A DNA stretch of 5,877 nucleotides from an uncultured Kangiella sp. (GTDB lineage Bacteria > Pseudomonadota > Gammaproteobacteria > Enterobacterales > DSM-103792). Shown here in pieces: positions 1-5,302 of the stretch. The translations under genes and the position numbers were made by a program. Numbering within the stretch: position 1 is the stretch's first letter; each line of letters starts with the position of its first letter. Below the pieces are notes generated by a model. It saw nothing but the letters and a program-made list of their open reading frames with translations. It did not search any database and was not told where the DNA came from. The DNA lies in the NCBI GenBank assembly GCA_946480585.1, contig CAMLKQ010000145.1:1-5877 (forward strand), given 5' to 3'.

Positions 1-2
1 CC

Positions 3-47
3 GGCCAGCAAAAAGACTTCATGCATTTCTCGCCAAGCGGTTACTGA
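3..47 (+). CDS. Possible C-terminal end of a rightward gene (partial)
   Basis: In the third forward frame, 14 sense codons read GQQKDFMHFSPSGY and end in TGA at 45-47. The stop lies five bases before the hairpin at 53-75, which is where a gene's end would be expected, and the T-rich bases after the hairpin on the plus strand would suit termination from this side. The other two forward frames stay open through the hairpin, which is less gene-like. The fragment is too short to assign to any family. It could be non-coding spacer. Confidence 0.35.
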   Translation, partial: GQQKDFMHFSPSGY

Positions 48-75
48 AAAAGAAAAGGCGCCATTGGCGCCCTTT
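47..75 (-). terminator. Rho-independent terminator of the S9 peptidase gene, possibly bidirectional
   Basis: The arms 53-62 and 66-75 form a 10-bp stem around a 3-base loop (63-65), with the self-complementary core GGCGCC on each side. On the minus strand the only imperfect pair is a G-U wobble, and the stem runs into a T-rich tract (TTTTCTTTTTC). It starts 15 bases past the S9 stop codon. On the plus strand the wobble becomes an A-C mismatch, but the stem is followed by TTTCTCTTTCTC, so it may also stop transcription from the left. Confidence 0.8.
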
Positions 76-90
76 CTCTTTCTCAAGCTT

Positions 91-2160
91 TCAATTGGTC
101 GGTGTCGCAGCCGCTGCTGGCGCTGCCGGTTCTGCCGCCGTGCCCTGCTCGGGAACGACGTCAGTAGGCGCCGCGTCTGCTGGCGCTGGCTCGGCCGGCA
201 CGACCGCTGCCGGCATCGGTGACTTCAGATAATCATTCAGAAACTTCAGGTAAGCATCCGAGGCACGGATACGGTTGGTCTTCTTGACAAAGCCATGGCC
301 CTCGTCCGGGAACAACACGTACTCGACCGGTACATTATTGGCACGAATCGCCGCGACCATTTCATCGCTTTCCACTTGCAGCACGCGCGGGTCATTGGCG
401 CCCTGCACTACCAGCACCGGCACCTTGATATTGCCGGCATGGAACAGCGGCGAAATGCGACGCAGGCGTTCCTTGTCCTTGGCCGGATCGCCCATTTCCG
501 CGTACAGCGAATCGCGGAAGCTCGCCCACCACGGCGGAATCGACTCCAGCGTGCGCACCCAGTTGGTGACGCCGAAGATGTTGATGCCAGCGGCAAATTC
601 ATTGGTATACGCGAGCGCCGCCATGGTCAGATAGCCGCCGTAGCTGCCGCCCATCACGGCGATCTTGTCGTCATCCACCCAGTCGAGGGTCTGCAGGTAT
701 TTTTTCGCCGCAACGATATCTTCCAGATCCTTTTCACCGTGCTGCTTGTCGTCGAGGTGGAAGAAGGTCTTGCCGTAGCCGCTTGAACCACGGTTGTTCA
801 CGCCGATGATGGCGTAACCGTGATTGACCAGATGCTGGATGCTGGGGTTGTAGCCCTTGCGGGTTTGTCCGCCCGGACCACCGTGGATATAAATGACCGC
901 CGGAACTTTGTTGTCCGCCGTCGCTTGTTGCGGTTTGAACAGCAGCGCCGGAATTTCCAGGCTGTCGGTGCTCGGGTAGCGAACCACCTGACTCTTGACC
1001 AGGTCCTGCTCGTTGACGCCTTTCGGCAAAGCCTGGGTCAACTGACGGGCCGGCTTGCTATCCATGTCGTAGACATACAAATTCGACGGCGAGGTGTCAG
1101 AGTTGACGTAGAACACCATCCGTTTGCTGTCGCGGCTGAAGCTGATGCCTCGCAGATCGCCTTCCGGCAATTCCGGCAAGGCCAACGACTTGTTGTTGAC
1201 CACATCGAGAATCCGGACATCGGTCGAGGCGTCAGCATTGATGCCGCTGACCATGTAGCGACCGTCTTCCGAGAAGTAAACGAACGAGACATCCCACTCG
1301 GCATTGATCAGCGTATCGCGCTTGCCGCCCGCCATGTTGTAGCGAATCGCCTGGGCAAACTCACCGTTGGCATCGGTGGTGTAGATCAAACCAAAGTTGT
1401 CTGGTGTAAAAGTCGCCGCTTCATGCTGGGCATAACCGTCGTGCGGTGTAACATGCACGGCCTTCTTGTCTTTGCTCTGCAAGTCGATCAGGAAAATATC
1501 GCTGTCGGCATTGTTGTTGCTGCGATTCAGCGCCAGCCAGCGACCATCACTGCTGAGCACCGCCGGCTGCATGCCGTCAGTATTCTTGTAGACCAACTCA
1601 CGCGCATAGTCTTTGCTGCTGTAGCGGTATACGTCGAAGTATTTCGGATCCCGCTCGTTGGTGGCGACATAGAACGCGCTGCCATCACGGGTGAAGCGCA
1701 TGAACTGGGCCTTGAGCTTTTCGCCCGGGGTCAAATCACGGACGCTGCCGTCGAGTTCACGCACATAAAGATGATCCAGCTCGTTGCCACCCTTGTCGCC
1801 ACTGAACAGCACGCGATCATCCTGCGGGAAAAACTGCTCGGCAAACACGGCATCTTCGGTGGACTGGGTCAGCGCCGTTTTCTCACCGGTCGCCAGCGAC
1901 AGCTTGTACAGGTTGAACACGCCAGTTTCATCGGAGTGCAGCAGCACCGCATCACCGGCGGCATTGATCGAGCTGCCGCCATAGCTGACGGTTTCGTACA
2001 GGGTTGCCGCCGAATACTGCTTGAATTCGCGCGGTTTGGCTGCTGCGGTTTGTTGGTTATTGTTCTCGGATGGGGACTGCGGCGAATCGGACTGCTCACA
2101 GCCTGCCAGAGCAATGACGGCAGCGCTGGCAGCGACAAGCCAAAGGCGTTGGACGTGCAT
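91..2160 (-). CDS. S9 family (prolyl oligopeptidase-type) serine peptidase, lipoprotein
   Basis: This is a predicted membrane-anchored peptidase of 689 residues that would cut short peptides outside the cytoplasm. The N-terminus is a lipoprotein signal: hydrophobic residues 6-19, then the lipobox LAGC with Cys21, followed by Glu22, so outer-membrane sorting is plausible. Residues 22-45 are a polar Asn/Gln/Ser linker. About 50-400 have repeated beta-strand, TolB/WD40-like character, as in the S9 propeller that gates the active site. About 400-647 form the alpha/beta hydrolase domain, with HGGPGG at 426-431 (oxyanion region), GGSYGG with nucleophile Ser506, Asp590 in GANDPR and His622 in EGHGF. 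This order and spacing match S9, most like the acylaminoacyl-peptidase (S9C) branch. Residues 648-689 are a Pro/Ala-rich tail. I chose the ATG at 2160 because it puts the signal sequence at the N-terminus and has AGGAG 12 bases upstream; the longer open frame to 2247 would bury the signal. The gene is intact and diverges from the M3 peptidase gene. The exact substrate cannot be read from the sequence. Confidence 0.93.
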   Translation of the reverse strand: MHVQRLWLVAASAAVIALAGCEQSDSPQSPSENNNQQTAAAKPREFKQYSAATLYETVSYGGSSINAAGDAVLLHSDETGVFNLYKLSLATGEKTALTQSTEDAVFAEQFFPQDDRVLFSGDKGGNELDHLYVRELDGSVRDLTPGEKLKAQFMRFTRDGSAFYVATNERDPKYFDVYRYSSKDYARELVYKNTDGMQPAVLSSDGRWLALNRSNNNADSDIFLIDLQSKDKKAVHVTPHDGYAQHEAATFTPDNFGLIYTTDANGEFAQAIRYNMAGGKRDTLINAEWDVSFVYFSEDGRYMVSGINADASTDVRILDVVNNKSLALPELPEGDLRGISFSRDSKRMVFYVNSDTSPSNLYVYDMDSKPARQLTQALPKGVNEQDLVKSQVVRYPSTDSLEIPALLFKPQQATADNKVPAVIYIHGGPGGQTRKGYNPSIQHLVNHGYAIIGVNNRGSSGYGKTFFHLDDKQHGEKDLEDIVAAKKYLQTLDWVDDDKIAVMGGSYGGYLTMAALAYTNEFAAGINIFGVTNWVRTLESIPPWWASFRDSLYAEMGDPAKDKERLRRISPLFHAGNIKVPVLVVQGANDPRVLQVESDEMVAAIRANNVPVEYVLFPDEGHGFVKKTNRIRASDAYLKFLNDYLKSPMPAAVVPAEPAPADAAPTDVVPEQGTAAEPAAPAAAATPTN

Positions 2161-2188
2161 GGTGTTTAGCCACTCCTGGTGGTACGGA

Positions 2189-2204
2189 AGCGCCGACCAT
2201 AACA
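2189..2204 (-). promoter_or_regulatory. Candidate extended -10 promoter for the S9 peptidase gene
   Basis: Read on the minus strand, TGTTATGGT gives a TGn extension followed by TATGGT (complement of 2196-2201), four of six matches to TATAAT. No good -35 box sits 16-18 bases upstream, which extended -10 promoters can tolerate. Transcription would begin near 2189, leaving a leader of about 28 bases containing the AGGAG ribosome site. This is judged by eye only. Confidence 0.35.
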
Positions 2205-2317
2205 AATTTTCCGCCATTGCACTGCTCCGGCTTGCGCCGCGACCCACTCTGAAACGCCTTGTAACGGTTTTGCGCCTGCCCCGCCCGCGCCCACCCGGCT
2301 ACCATCCGGCGGTTCGC

Positions 2318-2336
2318 CCGGCGCAGGGAGCGCCGG
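2318..2336 (+). repeat. Inverted repeat (hairpin 1) upstream of the dcp-like gene
   Basis: CCGGCG at 2318-2323 and CGCCGG at 2331-2336 are perfect complements around a 7-base loop. No T-run follows, so it is not a standard terminator. It lies nine bases before a second hairpin in the same leader. It could be an mRNA structure, a protein-binding site, or chance in a GC-rich stretch. Confidence 0.5.
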
Positions 2337-2345
2337 CCTGTACGC

Positions 2346-2382
2346 CCGATACCGCGGCAGGATGCCGTGTTTTCCGTATCGG
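2346..2382 (+). repeat. Nested inverted repeat (hairpin 2) in the leader of the dcp-like gene
   Basis: An outer 7-bp stem, CCGATAC (2346-2352) with GTATCGG (2376-2382), encloses an inner 5-bp stem, CGGCA (2355-2359) with TGCCG (2363-2367), around a 3-base loop. The structure ends 11 bases before the GAGG ribosome site at 2394-2397. Its closeness to the start codon suggests it could affect translation or mRNA stability, but no known riboswitch or leader family was recognised. I found no convincing sigma-70 promoter for the rightward gene, so the transcript start is unknown. Confidence 0.5.
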
Positions 2383-2407
2383 CCCTGTCATCCGAGGTTT
2401 CGTCGCG

Positions 2408-4549
2408 ATGCAGAAAACCGCTCTGGCAGCCGCCACCTTGGCTGCTGCCCTCAGCTTCACCACCAGCACGGCAGTTGCTGCCGACACCACTGCCAGCCGT
2501 CCGGCCATGCTGCAGGAATGGACCGGCCCTTACGGCGGCGTACCGGCTTGGGACAAAGTCAATCCGGCAGAATTCGTGCCCGCCTTCATGGCCGCGATGG
2601 ACGACTCGCGCGCGCACATCCATCGCATCACCAGCAATCCGGACGCACCGACGTTTGCCAACACCATTGCCGAGCTGGAACGCTCCGGCAAACTGCTGGA
2701 TCAGGTCTACACCTATTACGGCGTGCACGCCGCCACGCTGAACCTCGGCGACATGCCGGCGATCCAGCGCGAACTGGCGCCCAAGCTGGCCGCCTTCAGT
2801 GATGAGATCAATCAGAACGAGGCATTGTTCCAGCGCATCGAAGCCGTTTACAACAGCCCGGACAAAGCCAAGCTGACGCCGGAAGAGCAGCGACTGACCT
2901 GGCGCTACTGGAACAACTTTGTCCGTGCCGGTGCCAAGCTCAATGGCGAACAAAAAGCCCGCATCGCCGAAATCAATGGCCGCTTGGCGACGCTGTTCAC
3001 CCAGTTCAGCCAGAACGTGCTCGATGACGAAACCAATCTGTTCACCGTGGTGGAAAACGAGAGCGATCTGGCCGGTCTGCCGCCGGATCTGATCGCTGCC
3101 GCTGCAGCGAACGCCGAAGCGCGTGGCCTGAAAGGCAAATGGGTGATCAACAACACTCGTTCGTCGATGGAGCCGGTGCTGACCTCGGCCACCAACCGCG
3201 CGCTGCGGGAAAAAGTCTGGCGCACCTATTTCAGCCGTGGCGACACCGGTGGCAAAACCGACAACAACGCCCTCATCACCGAGATCCTGAAGCTGCGTTT
3301 CGAACGCGCCCAGATCCTCGGCTACAAAACCCACGCGCACTGGCGTGTCGAACCACAGATGGCCGGTACGCCAGAACGGGCAATGGAGTTGCTGGAATCG
3401 GTCTGGAAACCGGCGGCGACACAAGTGCGTGCCGATGTCGCCGAAATGCAGGCGATCGCCGACCAGGAAGGTGCCTGGATCAAGATCGCGCCGTGGGATT
3501 ACCGTTACTACGTCGAGAAGCTGCGCAAAGCCAAGTTCAATCTCGACATGAACGAAGTCAAACCCTACATGCAGTTGGAAAAACTGCGTGAAGGCATGTT
3601 CTGGGCCGCCGGCCAGCTGTACGGTTTGAAATTCAAGCAGGTCAAAGGCCTGCCGGTACAGCATCCGGATGTCACGGTGTACGAAGTGCTGAACAGCAAA
3701 GGCAAGCACGTCGGCCTGTGGTACTTCGACCCATACGCACGGCCGGGCAAGCGCTCAGGCGCCTGGATGAACGCCTATCGCGGTCAGGAAAAACTTGATG
3801 GCGTGGTCACGCCGATCGTGTCGAACAATTCCAACTTCGTCAAAGGCAAGGCCGGCGAGCCGGTGCTGATTTCCTGGGATGACGCGACCACAATGTTCCA
3901 TGAGTTTGGTCATGCGCTGCACGGCCTGCTCTCGGACGTGAAATACCCGAGCCTCGCCGGCACCGCCGTGGCACGCGACTTTGTTGAATTCCCGTCGCAG
4001 ATCAACGAGTACTGGCTGGCTCAACCGGAGGTGCTGAACAAGTTTGCCCTGCACTACCAAACCGGCAAACCGATTCCGAAAGCGCTGGTCGACAAGATCA
4101 AAGCGGCCGGCACCTTCAACCAAGGTTTCCAGACCATGGAATACCTCGCCTCTGCTGTCATCGACATGAAGCTGCATCTGGCCGGTGGCGAGACCATCGA
4201 CCCGGACAAGTTCGAGCGTGAAGAGCTCGAAAAACTTGGCATGCCGGCGGAGATTGTCATGCGCCATCGCACGCCGCAGTTTGGCCACGTGTTTGCGTCT
4301 GACGGTTACTCGGCCGGCTATTACTCGTATCTGTGGTCGGACTCGCTGACCGCCGATGCGCTGGAAGCCTTCGAAGAAGGCAAAGGCGCTTGGGACAAGG
4401 GCGTTGCCGAGCGTTTCCACAAGACCATTCTGTCGGTCGGCAACACTGTCGATCAGGCCGAAGCCTTCCGTCAGTTCCGCGGTCGCGACGTGCAGACCGA
4501 TGCCCTGATGCGCAAGCGCGGCTTCCTGCCGAAAAAAGCCGCCGAGTAA
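2408..4549 (+). CDS. dcp: Exported M3 family zinc metallopeptidase, peptidyl-dipeptidase Dcp type
   Basis: This 713-residue enzyme is predicted to release dipeptides from the C-terminal end of oligopeptides. A Sec signal peptide covers about 1-24 (MQK, Ala/Leu-rich core, then AVA-A), so the mature enzyme should be periplasmic or secreted. Residues about 30-440 are the helical M3 N-terminal region, starting with the EWTGPYGGVPAW stretch typical of Dcp/OpdA-like enzymes. The zinc site is HEFGH at 498-502, with His498 and His502 as ligands and Glu499 as catalytic base; the third ligand is Glu527 in DFVEFPSQINEYW. His627 and the Tyr-rich segment GYSAGYYSYLW (633-643) match the substrate-binding loop of M3 enzymes. 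The start at 2408 is supported by GAGG at 2394-2397, ten bases upstream, and by placing the signal peptide first; the frame is open back to 2021 but without such support. Length is slightly above that of E. coli Dcp (about 680), mainly from the signal sequence. All key residues are present. Oligopeptidase A (prlC) is the close alternative; the NxxRDFVEFPSQ-like motif and the export signal favour Dcp. Confidence 0.94.
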   Translation: MQKTALAAATLAAALSFTTSTAVAADTTASRPAMLQEWTGPYGGVPAWDKVNPAEFVPAFMAAMDDSRAHIHRITSNPDAPTFANTIAELERSGKLLDQVYTYYGVHAATLNLGDMPAIQRELAPKLAAFSDEINQNEALFQRIEAVYNSPDKAKLTPEEQRLTWRYWNNFVRAGAKLNGEQKARIAEINGRLATLFTQFSQNVLDDETNLFTVVENESDLAGLPPDLIAAAAANAEARGLKGKWVINNTRSSMEPVLTSATNRALREKVWRTYFSRGDTGGKTDNNALITEILKLRFERAQILGYKTHAHWRVEPQMAGTPERAMELLESVWKPAATQVRADVAEMQAIADQEGAWIKIAPWDYRYYVEKLRKAKFNLDMNEVKPYMQLEKLREGMFWAAGQLYGLKFKQVKGLPVQHPDVTVYEVLNSKGKHVGLWYFDPYARPGKRSGAWMNAYRGQEKLDGVVTPIVSNNSNFVKGKAGEPVLISWDDATTMFHEFGHALHGLLSDVKYPSLAGTAVARDFVEFPSQINEYWLAQPEVLNKFALHYQTGKPIPKALVDKIKAAGTFNQGFQTMEYLASAVIDMKLHLAGGETIDPDKFEREELEKLGMPAEIVMRHRTPQFGHVFASDGYSAGYYSYLWSDSLTADALEAFEEGKGAWDKGVAERFHKTILSVGNTVDQAEAFRQFRGRDVQTDALMRKRGFLPKKAAE

Positions 4550-4568
4550 GTGGCTTCCGGTCCGCAAA

Positions 4569-4602
4569 AAAAAGGGCGTGCTGATGCACGCCCTTTTTCT
4601 TT
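4569..4602 (+). terminator. Strong Rho-independent terminator after the dcp-like gene
   Basis: GGGCGTGC (4574-4581) and GCACGCCC (4586-4593) pair perfectly around the loop TGAT. Five further A-T pairs extend the stem to 13 bp, and TTTTTCTTT follows. It begins 20 bases past the TAA of the dcp-like gene. The A-tract on the left would provide a T-tract for leftward transcripts as well. It separates dcp transcription from alaE. Confidence 0.92.
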
Positions 4603-4635
4603 GACTGGCAGGATTTCTTCCAGGCCTGCTTCGGG

Positions 4636-4648
4636 TAGAATGCGCGCC
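4636..4648 (+). promoter_or_regulatory. Candidate promoter (-10 TAGAAT) for alaE
   Basis: TAGAAT at 4636-4641 matches the sigma-70 -10 consensus at five of six bases and lies after the dcp terminator, as an alaE promoter should. A -35 partner is weak: TTTCTT at 4614-4619 with a 16-base gap; TTGACT at 4601-4606 is a better hexamer but 29 bases away. A start near 4648 would put the hairpin at 4651-4679 at the very 5' end of the mRNA. The weak -35 could mean an activator is needed; E. coli alaE is known to respond to Lrp, but no clear Lrp site was seen. Confidence 0.5.
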
Positions 4649-4650
4649 GT

Positions 4651-4679
4651 CAACGGCCACCCTCTCGCGGTGGCCGTTG
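4651..4679 (+). promoter_or_regulatory. 11-bp hairpin in the alaE leader
   Basis: CAACGGCCACC (4651-4661) and GGTGGCCGTTG (4669-4679) are perfect complements around the 7-base loop CTCTCGC. It is followed by CCATTTTCAG, which has only four consecutive T bases, so it would be a weak terminator at best. It ends 34 bases before the GTG start. Possible roles are a stabilising 5' stem on the mRNA, an attenuator, or a second terminator for read-through from dcp. Confidence 0.65.
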
Positions 4680-4701
4680 CCATTTTCAGCCCCCATACGT
4701 C

Positions 4702-4711
4702 TGGACGTCCA
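4702..4711 (+). promoter_or_regulatory. Perfect palindrome TGGACGTCCA over the alaE ribosome site
   Basis: This 10-base palindrome contains the only Shine-Dalgarno-like bases (GGA at 4703-4705, eight bases from the GTG) before alaE. With no loop it cannot fold well on itself in RNA, but as DNA it could be half of an operator. ACGT also occurs on each side (4697-4700 and 4712-4715). The role is unknown and chance occurrence is possible. Confidence 0.25.
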
Positions 4712-4713
4712 AC

Positions 4714-5271
4714 GTGCAAAACGCTGCCGAAGCCATCACCAACGACGCTGTCACCAATGAAGCCATCGCCAAAGCAGCCGTCGCAACCGAATCCGCGGCA
4801 GCTGCCGAGAGCGTGCAGCCAAGTCGTCGTGACCGGCTCAAGGCCTTCTGGGTCGATGTGTTTGTGATGAACACCTTCTCCTATGTGGTGGCGGCACCAC
4901 TGGAGCTGTGGATCGCCGGCATGAGCTGGCAGGCGCATTTGCAGGCGCGGCTGATCGGTTTGTTGATCAACTCGATCATCGGTCGTCCGTATGGTCTCTG
5001 GCGGGAATTCCTTGTCGCCCGCACCGGCCTGACCGAGGCCAGCAGCGGCATCAAAAAATACGCCGTTGAGACGCTGATCTTTTTGTCATTCCAGTTGCCG
5101 GTGTACGTGACGATTCTGGCGATCAGCGGCGCTGACTGGGATGGCATTGTCCATGCCGCCGGCACCGCCTGCCTCATCGCCGGTTTCCTCGGCCGCCCGT
5201 ATGGCATCTATCTCGATTTTGTACGGCGCAAAGTCGGTTTGCCGCCGGTCACCGCCACGCCGTCGAATTAA
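4714..5271 (+). CDS. alaE: L-alanine exporter AlaE
   Basis: AlaE is a small inner-membrane exporter that expels L-alanine and, in E. coli, protects cells from alanine build-up when alanine-containing dipeptides are taken up. This 185-residue protein has four likely membrane segments at about 47-68, 76-96, 117-137 and 146-166. Family signatures include GMSW (69-72), PYG followed by a basic residue (92-97), FQLPVYV (126-132, compare FQSPVYV in E. coli), GADW (139-142) and YGIYLDFVRR near the end. A GxxxG motif (GRPYG, 160-164) lies in the fourth segment; the same five residues occur at 90-94 in the second. The core matches E. coli AlaE (149 residues) from about residue 39; the first 38 residues are an extra Ala-rich stretch. 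GTG at 4714 is the first usable start in this frame after the candidate promoter, and its ribosome site is weak. A later GTG at 4813 would remove most of the extension but has no good ribosome site. A racemase-family gene follows after 31 bases with no terminator. Confidence 0.9.
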   Translation: MQNAAEAITNDAVTNEAIAKAAVATESAAAAESVQPSRRDRLKAFWVDVFVMNTFSYVVAAPLELWIAGMSWQAHLQARLIGLLINSIIGRPYGLWREFLVARTGLTEASSGIKKYAVETLIFLSFQLPVYVTILAISGADWDGIVHAAGTACLIAGFLGRPYGIYLDFVRRKVGLPPVTATPSN

Positions 5272-5290
5272 TTAGCAATTTGCATCGGTA

Positions 5291-5295
5291 CAGGA
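5291..5295 (+). promoter_or_regulatory. Ribosome binding site of the racemase-family gene
   Basis: CAGGA lies seven bases before the ATG at 5303 and fixes that start. The short AT-rich gap after the alaE stop (5272-5302) shows neither a terminator nor a promoter, so translation from an alaE transcript is the simplest reading. Confidence 0.7.
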
Positions 5296-5302
5296 CCGCA
5301 TC

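Noticed and set aside
820..2169. Long plus-strand open frame opposite the S9 peptidase gene (449 codons)
   Set aside because: It lies almost wholly antisense to a gene with a full catalytic triad and lipobox. Its product is rich in His, Arg and Val and shows no domain, as expected for a shadow frame in GC-rich DNA.
2161..2247. Upstream extension of the S9 peptidase to an earlier ATG (29 more residues)
   Set aside because: It would place 29 residues before the lipoprotein signal, and it would include the candidate -10 box and the AGGAG ribosome site in coding sequence.
2021..2407. Upstream extension of the dcp-like gene
   Set aside because: It would overlap the start of the divergent S9 gene and bury the Sec signal peptide at residue 130; the codons there show no protein-like pattern.
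2096..3709. Long minus-strand open frame opposite the dcp-like gene (537 codons)
   Set aside because: It overlaps the well-supported M3 peptidase, crosses the divergent intergenic region and shows no recognisable motif. It is best explained as a shadow of the dcp codon pattern.
4601..4641. TTGACT as the -35 box for TAGAAT
   Set aside because: The hexamer is good but the 29-base gap is far beyond the 16-18 bases sigma-70 uses, and it falls in the T-run end of the dcp terminator.
3755..4696. Minus-strand open frame spanning the end of the dcp-like gene, its terminator and the alaE leader
   Set aside because: It reads through a strong terminator hairpin and antisense to the zinc site region, with no protein-like features.
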